This document shows positions 34,861-47,358 of a DNA stretch of 64,000 nt, one piece after another. A program made the translations under genes and the position numbers. The notes under the pieces are model-generated. The model had not been told where the DNA came from, made no database searches, and worked only from the letters and a program-made list of their open reading frames with translations. Origin of the DNA: Callaeas wilsoni (lineage: Eukaryota > Chordata > Aves > Passeriformes > Callaeidae); the NCBI GenBank assembly GCA_013398955.1, contig VWPU01017390.1, positions 1 through 64,000 of the forward strand, read 5' to 3'. The first letter of the stretch is position 1. The number at the start of each line of letters is the position of its first letter.

Positions 34861-35600
34861 GGCAGCACTCAGTGCCTTTGTGTCTGTGCCTGGAGCAGAG
34901 GCAGACAAGGTGATGCTGTGTAGCGGTGTTACATGTGAGGCAGGGAGCAGACAGCAGTGGGGGAGTTGCCACAGCAGCCATTGCCCTGCAGTACATGTAG
35001 TGACGGACGTCTTAGTCCCGGTCTCACCAGATTCTGAAGCTTTGCACAGGTGGAGGGACCCACACCCCCAGCCACCCTCTAGAGCCTGAAGGGACAGCTC
35101 TTTCCCATGAGGATGCTGAGCTGCCAGGGGTAAAAAGGCAAGCCCTGTTATCACTGACTGAATGGTCCTGTGGCCAGTGGAAGATGCTGCTGGGCTTCTG
35201 TCTGGGCTTTTCACCTCACCAAGGACTCCTGGCACTCGCTGGGCACTGCCTTGCTTGGGTCACTTGTGGGCTGCCTTAGGGCCTCTTGGTGCTGCAGCCA
35301 AACTGTCTGCTCTCCCAGGCCATGGCACCTGCTCCCCCCGTTCCTTCTCTGCTGCTGAAGGCACCTATGGATGCTGCTCCACCTTAAGGGACACTGCTGC
35401 CACATGAGCGTGCCAACTGTGCTGGCTTGGGTGCCAGTAGACCCTGTGCTGTCCCCAGGTGCCCCTTGCTTGCCCCAGCCTGCCAGCACTGTGCAGGCAC
35501 ACTGCCTCTCCAAAGGGTGGTGGCCCCTGGCTTCCAGCCATGTGGACTCACGCTAAGGCTGACTGTCACTAACAAGACCTGCACCTTAGTGTCACGGCAA
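34861..35600. other. GC-richer intergenic flank of the minisatellite
   Basis: Unique-looking sequence with higher GC than the surroundings and several overlapping frames under 160 codons on both strands. None has a recognisable family. I see no promoter or RNA gene. Confidence 0.5.
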
Positions 35601-38094
35601 GGTAATTTATAAGCGAGATACAGGATGAAAGTCAACTTTAAAAAAAAAGAAGTCAAAAAGTTAAAAAAAAAAGTTAAAAATTAAAATTGCAGCATAGCAA
35701 GGCCCAGGAAACTCCCCGGTGGTCTCTGCACTAATGAGGCAAGCCCTGATTCCCTGATTCCGTATGAGGCCGGTTTCAGATGAGGACACCAGTAAAACCA
35801 AGCATGTGACACTGTCACAAAAGCTCTCCAGGTCAGACTTCCAAAGTCTTGAACGTTTCCCCTCTCGCTTTGTATAAATGGATCCACATAACTGTGCTTT
35901 GTTAATTGACATGCTGGGTGGAGGATGTGGCTGTCCCAGAAACTCCTCAAGCTTCTCCCCACTGCAAAATTAACCAGCTACACAGAGGAGGCACTTTGCA
36001 AGAGTCACTACGAGCTGCTCCTGCAGCTGCAGAAACGATCACACAGGACAGTCAACTCCAAGTCAAACAGCTTTTGTACTTAGCCTTAGTAGAGATGGAT
36101 CATATAAACACTGGAGTAGTCACAGGCCAGCTGGACAAGGGGAAGGGCAAGACGAGGTAGTGTAATGAACAAGTTCTAACATGTCTAAGGGCTAAAAACT
36201 CATCCTAGGACACCAAGGTGCGCCTGTGCAATCCCTGCCACGTGTAAAGAGATGGATCCTGTGAGTTGCACTGAAAGAGTCCCATGTATGGCACCAGACT
36301 GAGAGTGACCACGCGATATTACTGGGGCACACTTTGGGCTTTGCAGGGTCCTGCAGGACACGGGTAACGCTGCCCCCAAAAGTGGGAAACCAGAACAAAT
36401 GCCAACATCAGGTAATGTGTGCAGTAAGGAAAAGCACACTAAAATAGAAAAACAAAATAGCATCTATTAACTCCAGTCCTACAGTAGTACTTAGCAATAT
36501 AAGAGTTCACAGAAATACTTTTTTTAATAATATGTATCAGAAACATGGCACTTTACATCTTCAAGTCACTGAATATACAATGATTATTCCTCACAACATC
36601 CCTGTGAGGTAGGCATTAGATTGCAGTTACTATTTTACATGTGGACAGAGGCCGAGAAGTATGTAATCAATCCTGCACAATTAAGTTAATGAAGTTCAAC
36701 TCACTTAAACACGGAGAAGCCCTCAGTGACTTGAATGAAAACAGGACAGTGGGGCAGAGCTGATACTTCCTCAGCTATATTTTTTCACTCCAGTCAATTG
36801 CAATGCTCAGGGTCCAACTCTGTTGCTTCCCCTTATTCCCCTGCAAAAAAGCACCTTTGTTAAACAACTTACACATGCTGAGTTGCTACAAAGTGAGATC
36901 TGTAGAAATAGGAAAAACACACTTCAATTTAGCCTACATTTGAATAAGACTGAAAGAAGTTTGCCTGCCCAGTCAAATAGAACGGTTTCAACTTTAGGTC
37001 TTTATGACATCTGAGACAGCATTTCAGCCTTCAGGTATGAATAAGTGTTTGCTTGACTTAATCTAGGGGAAAAAAAGTTTGGTAGACCGTGATCACTATC
37101 TCAGAAATCATGCTTATTTTAGTCATATTGTTCTACTGAAGTCTGAGGGATTTCTGAACAGCAGGAGCAACTTTGCGGCTTAACTCTAACTTTCCATGTG
37201 TTTAAAAAGCCCCTTAGTCTAGAAATGTCTCAAATGAACTTCTCTTTCAAATTTTTTTTTGTTTCAAAAATGAAATAGAGTAAATTTGTAAACTTTAACA
37301 CAATAAACAAAACCTAGTGTTTAATACACAATTATTGATTAATTTCATTTAATGACTTTCTACTGTAAATCAACTTCATGAAACAAAGTATACTTGACAG
37401 TATGGCTACTGTGATTAACTCATCTGCCTATAGCTTTCAGTTGAGATTTCTGAAGAGATGCGCCACTCAAGACAGATTCATAGTCTCAATCTGTAAACCA
37501 CTGCAGCCTGGCTGAAGCCAAGGAAACCACTGTATTTAATTCCTGCTGAGTAGCTGATCCATCAATTCCTTCATGTGCAGTATCAGTGACAATGGTCTGC
37601 TCCAAATTGAGAGATGATCACGACTGACGAGGCTTGCATCCACATACTCTAAAAACCTAAACATGCTGCCCTTCCCAACAGAGAAATCTTCATTCTCACT
37701 TAATGGAAGGCTCAGTCTAGTGGAACAATGGCTGTGCACTATGATGGGAGTAGAACAGAGTAGTGGCTTTTAGCAGAAATCACCTTAATTTGAGGAGGAG
37801 AGTATGGGGGAAAAAAAAGAGGGAAGAGTAATTGTTAACATGATTACCAAGGGACATGTTAACTTCTTATCTGAGATTCACTTTTCCTTCTGTAAATTGA
37901 AACTTTGTCACAACCTCTCCCCCAGGGAACTTTAACCTTTAAATCCACGTAGCAATTGTAGTCTCCAGACAAGGGGCAAAAGAAAAAAAAAAGTAAGCAA
38001 AAAAGCAAAAAAGCTCAGAAGTGCACTTTGCATATCCTGCCTCACAAAGGGTTAAAGTGCTAAGTTTGATATATCCAAAAATTAAGCATCTCTC
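35601..38094 (-). other. FAM210A: FAM210A 3' flank, probably containing its 3' UTR
   Basis: Follows the FAM210A stop codon on the - strand. No AATAAA is seen on that strand, but ATTAAA occurs at 37320-37325 and 37346-37351 (complement). The end of the transcript is therefore uncertain. An A-rich tract (35639-35690) and a MIR/L2 relic (36545-36675) lie here. No other gene is seen. Confidence 0.4.
36545..36675 (-). mobile_element. MIR/L2-type SINE/LINE 3' relic
   Basis: GGCACTTTACATCTTCAAG, then ATTCCTCACAACATCCCTGT and GAGGTAGGCATTAG, followed by TATTTTACATGTGGACAGAG, matches in order the antisense 3' region of MIR3/L2 (recalled: CTCACAACAACCCTGTGAGG, TTTTACAGATGAGG). A very old amniote repeat in the probable FAM210A 3' UTR. 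Confidence 0.68.
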
Positions 38095-38394
38095 CTACTC
38101 TTTTATTTTTTTAAATGAAACTTTATCTTTGGTTTCTTGTATCTTCCCTGTAATTTTATCCTTTGTTTCCTCCATCTTCTCCGTAATTTTATCCTTTGTT
38201 TCCTCCATCTTCTCCGTAATTTTATCCTTTGTTTCCTCCATCTTCTCCGTAATTTTATCCTTTGTTTCCTCCATCCTGTCTTGTAGGTATTCCTTTACTG
38301 GTGGTGGTGTGGACATGTAGCCATGCTTACGTAGATATTTAACAGTGACAGATGTTCCTCCCAAAGTCACAGTGTATCTGGCAGGAGTTGCAAT
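38095..38394 (-). CDS. FAM210A: FAM210A last coding exon with expanded 11-residue repeats
   Basis: Opens after TTCTTTAAG with IATPARY and ends SFKKIKE then TAG (38097-38095). Residues from EYLQDR onward consist of the unit MEETKDKITEK repeated. The first three copies are identical at DNA level as far as I can read, the fourth differs by two bases, and the fifth (IQETKDKVSFK) is diverged. The charged heptad-like composition predicts a long helix or coiled coil. Confidence 0.95.
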   Translation of the reverse strand: MATPARYTVTLGGTSVTVKYLRKHGYMSTPPPVKEYLQDRMEETKDKITEKMEETKDKITEKMEETKDKITEKMEETKDKITGKIQETKDKVSFKKIKE

Positions 38395-41300
38395 CTTAAA
38401 GAAACCAGAGAACACACCATATAAATAAAACAGGAAAATAACATCCAGCAAAAGGTACTTTTCTATGTTGAAAATTTATTTTGACCAGTGTCAGATTCTA
38501 AAGATATCTTCAATTTATAAGGAAATAAGCCAGTTTATAGTGCATCCCCTAGAAATGCATACCTTTTACCTAAAGTATCATTTTGTCAGAGCCAGCAAGG
38601 GCATTACATTTCCCTTAAAAAAAAGATCAACACACAAATCCTCCCTGCGCAGCTTGTAGGACAAGCATTCGGCATCTTGATGCAATTCAGAACAGACTGC
38701 ATGTGAACACTGAGTTTCTTCCAACACTGCCAGTTCTCCTAGCAATAACAACATCTTTATATTTAACCACATTTATTTACTGGTCTCCTTTAGGCACAGG
38801 AAAAATTGGAAAGAGTGGTACTTTCACATTTTGTTTGGGAAAGTAACCCGTTTGAAAATAGGCAAGAAGCACATCACTTTTGGAAACAAAACAAATGAGG
38901 GCACGTACAGCAAATACTGTACCTTGTTTTTGAACGGTCTGACATGTTTCAAGTTTCCCAAATACAGACTTTCCACATATAAAGCAATAGAAGGAAACTC
39001 AAACCTGAATGTAAGTAACTGATTCAAATGGACAATGAAAATACTTGACAGTGATGGACGACTAGGGGGAAGACAAAAAATCATCTAGGATAAAAATAAC
39101 TGTACTTTTATCTGGAAATCAATGAGGTGTTTCGACTTTACCTCTTTGTCCCTGCTAATTATGTCAGAGATATAGAAGAATAACTTAATAGTCATCTCAG
39201 AGGGCAGCAATAGTTCTGCAGCAAAGAAGTTATTTTAGAAATACAGATAGACTCCTTGAAGGAACACAGAACACATATCAACTTGCATGGGACTATTTTT
39301 ACCACAAAAATGAATGCTTAAGTACATGTAACTATCGAAGAAAGCTAATTAATTCTTCTTGCTGTAAACAAGTAAATCCTGTTTAGTTCACCAAGCAAGA
39401 CTTAGAGTTTATTTACAAACTATAATTATACTTACTTTATACAATGCATATGCAGTTAGTGCATTTCCACTCTGGGAATTTTTCAGGATGTCTACTACGC
39501 TGTCTGGTAAGCCAATCAACTCCAGGAATGGAACAACATTCACTCCACTATAAAAGAGAAAAACATTGGTAACTTGAATGGAAATTTGAAACCTGAACAG
39601 TAACTTAGAGTACTATTTTTATTATTTATTATACAAACTTTGTAATTTGAGAACAAAATGGTTTTTTATCTAAGTAATATACTTACAGGATTTATGTTTC
39701 TGACCACAGGAAAATGAATGTTCTTTTCAGCATTTCAAAAAGTGACCCATTTATATTATCCCTGTTGGGTGGAATAGTTTGCATCTTACCTGTGTCCCAG
39801 TTTATGTTTGGAGGTAACTAGATGTAATGGTGGTAAGACAGCTACTCAGGCTCCAGCTGTGCACGTTCAATTTCATGTTCTGTTTTGCCTAAAATTACCT
39901 TTTTTTCCTTTTAAAAATTTCAGACAATGTTCTCCATTCACTTCTAAATATATCAAACAAATGGAATGTGGCAAAAGAAAAGGAAGCAACATGTTATATG
40001 GACAAGACTTCAGGGGCTTTGTGCTTAGTTGTTCTACTGTGTCAATACGAGGTGTCAAGATGGGTGGAGGGAGATCCTATCACAACTTCTTTCTATTTGA
40101 AATCCAGGGAAGCACCAAAGGAGAAAAGAAAGCTCATCTTTATATTACAGAAGAAAGCTACACACAGTTATAGAAGACCTGAGTTTCCAAGACTTAGAGA
40201 CTTTGTATTATTAGTACCATTATCCATTTCTATCTAATATTTTAAGCATTCTTCTGAGCATGCAATCACTTTAGCATCAGGAACAGTAACAGGCAGTAAT
40301 TTACCAACAGTTACTAGAACCTACAGTTGGAAGGCCTGTTCCCAGAGTAGGAAATGGAGACCTAGCAAGAGCTGAAAGACAGCACTAACTGTGCCATTTC
40401 ATAAACCACCACTGTTTAGTCTCGTATGACCAGGCATTCTGAAAGTTATTTTTCCACTTCAAGAGGGTGCTGCTCCTGTGCCATAACAAACTGAAGCTTT
40501 GTTATAATTAGTTTAATTAGTTTCTAGTTGAATATTTCAGTTGTTTTCATCTGCCAAATACCTACTTTAGCAGCAGGCTTTAGAGTTTCAAGAAAAATAA
40601 TCTTCACTCAATCTGAAATGTCTGGAGGTAAGCATCAACCTGAATTCATCCAAAGCAAAATATTTTTATAGCTGAAGACCTTTATTCCTCTGACATGAGC
40701 TAAATTTAGAATGACATTTGGATCTATAGCTCCCAGAAAGGGCAATTATGCCAGCTGGTTAGAGTAACTAAAACAAACACTTGTGCAGTAAGGCGTTCTG
40801 ATGTCAGAGTTCCATCCTTGCCACCACAAACCGTCGTTGTTTCATGCTTTCTATTATTAAATATACAACACTAGCAGTCCAGAGATAAACATTTGCTCAT
40901 ACTCAGCAAACTATTTCCAGAGAAGTAAAACCTCTTTCATCTGAACTAGCAAACTAGCAGCTCATAATTGATGTAGCTCATAACTGATGATATATAAAGA
41001 CATTTATTTTCTGATAAATGCCATTTTCCAGAACAGTATCTAGCAAACGCTGTAACTAAAAGAAACTAAAATTAGAATACTTAGTTTATCTCTTTTTTTT
41101 TAATCACACAAATATTTAATTTCCAATTAAAAAGTATGGTCTACAGTAGCAATTTTTCAGTGGATGGCAGGAAAGACAGGAAACAGAAAAAAAAGGAAGG
41201 GATACACATAGGTTGTGAACAGCTAAGTGAGGTAAGCCCATGAAGTGAAAATCCAGTTATGAGGAAGGATTGGGGATGAAGCGGGGAGGAAGTGGTAAAA

Positions 41301-42151
41301 TACCCTGGAGTCCAAGGGCAAAAAAAAGAAAAGGTCTATAAAGATGTCAGCTAGACATTCATAATCAGGATTCCAAATCCCTATCTCTACCGTTTGACAG
41401 ATTACTAATAATTTCAATGCTGTTTACATCCATGTATCATTTTGGGGAGATGAGCATTCCTTTAAATGTTAGCAACATACCTGGTACACAGCAATAACTA
41501 CATAGTAATAGTTTGTACATGACACTCTCATGAATCCTGTATACTTTCAATATTAATCTTATGCCTTAGTCAAAAATGTAGCCATATTTCTCTTTTAAAC
41601 ATAAGGGCACTTTTTAACACACAATAATAATTTATATGTCCTTTCACTAGTAGATCTCAATTCAACCACGGTATTGGGCATTGCAACTAAATATCAACTT
41701 ACTTCATGGCTGCATAGAAAAAGGATCCAAACCATACAGTGGAAGTCAGAAGGTGCACTGGAATCATGACTTTTCCATACTGCTTAAAAGTTTTCTTGAA
41801 TCTCTGAACGAGACTAATTGATTTGTCTTGTAATGGATCAGGTTCTGAAGAATCTGACTCTGCAGGGCTCTGCTTGGGCACATCAGTGGCCGAAGGCAAA
41901 GGATTTCTCTCTTCTGGTACTTTGTGAGAAGAGTCTGCTGGCTGTGATGAAAAAGCAGTTTTCTTTGAGGCAAAGTGAGCTGCACCTGCGTGAAGACATC
42001 GTTTAGGAGGGTCCAGTGCCAGAATCACTTTGCATCCCACATTAGACAACACAGACTGTCCTTTTAAACACTGAAAGACACCAGTGCGAGGGAAGAACCA
42101 ACATGTCCCGTGCGCCAGCTGAGATGCAGAATGTAACAGACTCCGCTGCAT
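38095..42151 (-). CDS. FAM210A: FAM210A (spliced, 3 coding exons), mitochondrial inner-membrane-associated protein
   Basis: The frame joins 42151-41703, 39547-39436 and 38394-38095 into 286 residues, with matching phases (2, then 0). FAM210A (formerly C18orf19) is a DUF1279 protein of mitochondria that binds the elongation factor EF-Tu and supports mitochondrial translation, with roles in muscle and bone (literature knowledge). Visible are a basic, Ser-rich N-terminus suited to mitochondrial import, a basic approach helix (QRFKKTFKQYGK), a hydrophobic segment MIPVHLLTSTVWFGSFFYAA at about 129-148, the conserved VVPFLELIGLPDS stretch near 153-166, IATPARYTVTLGGTSVTVKY at 188-207, and a charged C-terminal helix. 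That helix has five 11-residue repeats (228-282), making the protein longer than human FAM210A (about 272). The region upstream of 42151 is spliced. Confidence 0.95.
38110..38274 (-). repeat. FAM210A: In-frame 33-bp coding minisatellite, 5 units
   Basis: Five consecutive 33-bp units within the FAM210A last exon. The near-identity of the first four implies recent duplication or gene-conversion homogenisation. Each unit adds 11 residues, so copy-number change preserves the frame. Confidence 0.95.
38395..39435 (-). other. FAM210A: FAM210A intron between coding exons 2 and 3
   Basis: On the - strand it runs from the donor AAA|GTAAG (39435) to TTTAAG (38395). Nothing else is recognised inside. 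Confidence 0.85.
39436..39547 (-). CDS. FAM210A: FAM210A middle coding exon
   Basis: A 112-base exon after TTTTATAG. It completes a split Asn codon and encodes GVNVVPFLELIGLPDS, then VVDILKNSQSGNALTAYALY K, before GTAAG. The FLELIGLPDS and GNALTAYAL stretches are the core of the DUF1279/FAM210 domain. Confidence 0.95.
39548..41702 (-). other. FAM210A: FAM210A intron between coding exons 1 and 2
   Basis: Runs on the - strand from GTAAGT (41702) to TTTTATAG (39548). No repeat family or further exon is recognised. Confidence 0.85.
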
Positions 42152-42175
42152 TTTGATGAAGCGTGGATGAAGTTT
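41703..42175 (-). CDS. FAM210A: FAM210A first coding exon (5' UTR 42175-42152, coding 42151-41703)
   Basis: Acceptor TTCTCTATAG ends at 42176. Twenty-four bases of leader precede ATG at 42151 (context TCAAAATGC, A at -3). It encodes the mitochondrial targeting region, a low-complexity Pro/Ser/Glu linker (about residues 68-108) and the membrane segment. A Cys-rich, Arg/Lys-bearing N-terminus with few acids over the first 55 residues fits import into mitochondria. Confidence 0.93.
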
Positions 42176-44006
42176 CTATAGAGAAGAAACAAAAATAAAC
42201 AAACTGCATTTCAATGATGTGATTTCTATTTGCTCCAATGCCACCTGAAACTCTGAAATTTTAAATGGATTTCTATTTTACTTTAAAAAGCTTTTCCTTA
42301 TCTTTCTTTGCAGAAATTGTTACCTTCTATAATTAAGGAAATAATTTTCTAATTTCTGCAGCATTCTGAACTAAAATAGCCCCTTCACTTAACATACTCT
42401 GCTCCTCACTGCTAAAATGATCACCCTAGAAACATTCTTAGTAGTTTAGTACTATCTACTGCTTTTATCTACATAAGCTGGCATAGCCATTGAAAAGTTA
42501 CCCTTAAACTTCACTTATAGTAGCAACTGATAGCTTGAGTGATACTTTGAGCCTACATAAATGCATTATAAATTCACTGAAGTAAGTGCAATTAAAATTT
42601 ATTTTTGGTGTCAGTGCATTCTTAGTTTTGGTAAAATTTTTCATGTTCCATACTATTTTCAGTAAAAGTTCATACAGTTGAAAACACCCCAACAGAGAAA
42701 TAATTATTAATAATCAAGCAATAGCCTAAATATTAACAAACCTAACTGTAACAGCCTGCCAGTAACATCTGTCAAGAAGGGGGAAGGTACTCTTGAATGC
42801 CATACATTAACATGGGCAAAACTGAATTTTCCAAATATTGCAATGCAAAGAATATTTTAAAATATTCTATAAAAAACCCAGTTAATGTTATGATTTTGAA
42901 TACTTACCAGTTACTCCTGAAAGTTTGAAATAACTATTGAGAGCTTCCCCACAAAGAAGAAAATAATTTCATTTTGCATGCACAGACATCAAGAAATAAT
43001 TTTTCCCCCCCAAAATGCGTGCTTTGCAATTGTGAATGAAATACTCTCTCCTTTCCTTTATTCAATGGCTGCAAGTTAGAGAACTAACATTCCTTCCCTC
43101 CAAAAAGAAAAAAAAAGGGTGATGCTAATTGATGTAACAAATGCCACCTTAGTTACATTACAAGTTTTGTATATTTCTAATGCTTTTCCATTTTCAATTG
43201 TCACAACAATTCTTTATCCAAACTAGAAATCATTCAAATTTAATTGAAACTTCCTGTCTGCTTTCACTTCACCTGAAGCCTTAGATATAAGCTGTAGCAG
43301 TGAATTTTTCTAGGCTGCAGAAAATGATGAATCTTTCCTAACACAGGCAGAAGTTAAAAAAAAAAAAAAAGGCAAAATCATACATACCCTTTATTACTTT
43401 CTGGATATGGTAAGGTTTGTATCTTCAAAAAGTTGCAACTCTTCCACTAGCTCCCCACCTTTCAAATATATGTCTTGAACACATTGATGACCCTGCTAAA
43501 GTGAAAAAAGGGCACATTTAGAGAAATAGCAACAACAGCAAATTAATCCTATGCAGATTTCTGGTCAGCCTGAAACCTTGCTACTGAACAAGTTATTGGT
43601 GTAAATTCCCTTTTGAATACTGACATGCTAATGGGAGATATTTTCTGTGTAATTTTAGAAGTTCCTCAACTGTGAATTACTGTTCTCTTCCAGGAGAGGA
43701 AAGTTTCATAATCCAAATGCATCTGTTGGAACATTCCTGCCTGTATGTTTTCTAGGTAGTTTTATGCTACTGTTGTGCTTGAATTAATGGCAATTACTAG
43801 AATTACAATGTTTGATGTGGGGAAAAGAGGAATGGTTTCAAACTCCCTGGGAACCTCTGCGTTGTTTGTGAAACGCAGACACACACTTTTGTTGAACTCC
43901 TACTAACAGGAGGTGCTGCATCAACAGGGAAAAAAGGAGCTTGTGTCTCTCTATAAGGAGGCAGTCACTGTCCTGTTGAGTTATGAACTCGGTGAGAGTC
44001 AAGAAG

Positions 44007-44025
44007 TGCTGCTGCTGCTGCTGCT
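44007..44025 (+). repeat. GCT trinucleotide tract
   Basis: Six GCT triplets in the FAM210A intron. The antisense frame gives a short Gln run in an 86-codon reading frame without family resemblance. Confidence 0.85.
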
Positions 44026-47000
44026 CACGGAGCAGTAAATCAGCTACAGGTACTGGCTCTCCATGACTGAGTTTTCTGTAAGACTTCACTGGAAGCACCA
44101 GCTGCTTGTGGTATCTCTAGTTTGACAAGCAGAGGTTCTTGCTGACTTCTGAAACCCAAATGCAATTGCTTCTCAAAACACAAAGCAGTGAAAACACTCT
44201 GCAAAACTCAAGTGTTCAGATGACACTCTGTGTGATATGCCAACTACTTAACTGATTTATAGAAATTGTAACAATAAACTTGGAACGTGACAGTTGCATT
44301 CCTTGCCTATTGCCACTTACAGTTCTTTCCTGAGGGATAATACTCTCCACAGAGAACTGTTTTCCCCTCTCATTAACAGTACACAATGCTGAGCATCTGC
44401 CCTAAGTAGATTTTCTCAGTATCCAGCCAGCAGACTCAGCAAAAGGCATCCATCTATGGGAATCTGGGAGCTCTTGAGTAAGACTTCTACTGTTCACCAG
44501 TATCCTATTGAAAAATACCTGTTCCAAACAAGCTTTGCAAATTGCCACCATACAGCATGGGGGGAACCGTGCTGAGCACTTTGATTTTGAGTCATTAATG
44601 TTATTAACAGGACGCTGCATTCCAGCAGCCTTGGAAAGAGATCATTCTTCAGTACAGGACTAAGAAGCTGAACAAGCACTTCTGAACTTTTCCATTCCTT
44701 GTAGTGTATTTACAGTAGCACTTCTCAGAACGCTGTTTCTAGGGTTTTGCATTCCAGCACTGTCCAAACACCTGTGACCCGCTGCAGTGGCTGCAGAACA
44801 CTGGGGGAGGAAACGGCTCCATTCTCCTGAGCGTGGGTCACCACTGTGTCCAATGCTCATCGGGCAGCACATAACACTTCTGTGATCAGTAAATGAGTTT
44901 CAAGGCCTTTGCTCACCGAGTTACACGCACTGTGTAAGACTTAAAAATAGAATATCACCAATGGCTTTAAAGCAGAGAAAGTTCTGGGGCTATAACAAGA
45001 CTTGCCATGCCACTTTTTGTTATAATATCCTCAGATGGACTTGAAAGTTATTAATTAAAGGCTTTTTTCTCCATGATGCATGACCTGACAGGTCAAAAGG
45101 AATGTTTTCTAAATGTCTACAGTAGACCCGGAAAAGATTTTGTACCTTGTAAGCAGATAGTATGGTTCTAGCTGATATTCTGCACAACTGCTTACTGTTT
45201 GTTTCTCCACTTTAAAATGTGGAGAAGCACAATAGCTTGATACATAAGGAAAGGCTTATATGATAGTGCTTATGCTTGAGAGAATAAAAGAAAACATGTT
45301 TTTTGAAACAAGGTTAAAATTTTCCTAATGACCTTACTGTGTTTCATAGGTATGTGCTTTGCTTATTTAAATGAACTAAGGAGACCTTTTGAAGCGTTGG
45401 TACATTGAGTATTACACTGCTATCCAGAAGCACTGGGATGAGGGAAGTATTATAATGGTTACAGCATGATGTAGGAAAGACACATGAATAAAGTAACAAA
45501 TTAATACAGCTTATACTTTGTAAATTCACTTTAAAGATATCAATATTTTTAAAGGGGTGCTGGATGCAGCTGCTCAATTGTAAAACTTCAGTTACTCAGC
45601 TCAACAATGCGAACAAATCTTTAACAGTACAGATAAAGTGCACAATAACTATGGCTGGAGGTCCAAATAAATATGAAACTAGCTCTTTCATCCCTCTAAA
45701 ACACGAGATGAATACAGAGAAACTTGTCCTTTAAGACAATTAGTGAAAGGAAGTTCCTAATAGTCTGTGCACTCAACAGGCAGCAGGAAGTGTGTCAGCC
45801 TACGGATTTGAGACACAATTTTCTTCTCTAAGCATAATACTTCCCAAAGAAATTACTAGAGCTATAGAAGCTATACAATTGCCCCTGCAACTTTAGATTG
45901 TTAAAACCACTCAGATTCTAAGGAAGTCAGGACAGTAACCTGAATGTCACCCACAATGCACCTAATGACTTTTGAAAAGTTGCTTCTTTACTAGTTTTCT
46001 CTAAAAAACACCACAAAGAAAAAAATAATTATGTCTAAGGACAAATATAGCTCCAAGATCGCTGCTCCAAGAATCCCATGTGGTCAGTGACTGAACAGAT
46101 ATTAGCTACACAAACCATGAAATGCTATATGAACACTTGTGATAAGGTGTCCTCTTCAACTCTGCCACATTCCAGCTAACTATTTAGTAGTATCTCCAGC
46201 TGACTGTAAACTGAGCTGTAGAGATCTTGGCTGTTCAGGACAAACTCCTGGTTGGAATTCTTGGATGTCCATTTAATTCCTGAAGGCTCTCATGGTGAGC
46301 TGTTAACAAGGCCTCTGACATAAAGGGAGTACTCTAGGGGCCTCTTAAGGAAAAGTATAGATCAGCTTCTCATTGCAGTGCTGGAGGTTTTGTTCAGGAA
46401 ACTTCTGTATTTGTTTTATAATTCAGATCAGCTTTGGCATAAATCTGATATACTGCAGGAGCATCCTACCTCTTGCATTTACTCTACTTTCCAATGATAA
46501 TTAGGAAGTAGATATTAGATTTGCTTTTTGTTCCTGAGGACAACAAAAGTTCAGGAATTTTAAATATCACAGAGCTGGTGATAGGTATGGCAAATAGGTA
46601 TGACAATTTAGGTATGGCAAAGGCTGCTGTGGATATTTGCTGCTGGAAAGAGAAAACATGCCAGAGATGCTGTCAGATGAAACTTTCATCAGGATAATTT
46701 GTATAAAAATGGTTACCCTGTTAACAACTCACGTTTTTTGAGGTTACCAGAGAAATTAAAATATGAGAAGGGGGGTAGATATAAGATGGCAAAAACTTTA
46801 GCGTTAAGTTCTTTTGTAAAAGAGGTCAGAAAGCATCTGAGGGAATTGAGGGTATAGTATATGCAGAGAACACTGGTTTATTTTCTCAGTTATACCAGAA
46901 ACACTTCGGACACAATATGTAAATATGGATGACTTTAAAGCATTTTCACTTGTTCTGTTACTGTTTAAAAAAAGAACATTAATTATACCACAGGAGAGTT

Positions 47001-47341
47001 CCCAATGAAAATCCATGAGCTTTTTCCACTCCCAAGGCACCTTTCTATGGAAACAGAGAATTAATTTACATTCTTGTCATATTTAGTGTAACATCTAGGA
47101 AACTTTGAGGATTGTGTGTGGCAGACAGAGAAGAATTTTGAAATGAAACAAACCAAGTTTTCAGAAATGCTTTTCAACTCATCTTTCAGATTGCATAAAA
47201 AGCAAATACAAAGATCTCATCCAAGCAGCTCCGTTTAATAAACAACACCACCATATTGCTTACATTTTTACTAAACATAATAAAAAACCCCCAAAGCTTG
47301 TTTTCAGATTTAAATTGTTCTTTTCAAGAACTCATTGACAG

Positions 47342-47358
47342 TATATATATATATATAT
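47342..47358. repeat. TA microsatellite
   Basis: Eight TA units in the FAM210A intron. Confidence 0.9.

Noticed and set aside
43838..44098. Frame with a Gln run on the - strand
   Set aside because: The Gln run comes from a GCT microsatellite inside the FAM210A intron.
45081..45095. Palindrome TGACCTGACAGGTCA resembling nuclear-receptor half-sites
   Set aside because: The half-sites are everted with 3-base spacing, not a standard estrogen-response arrangement. A single intronic match of this length is not strong evidence.
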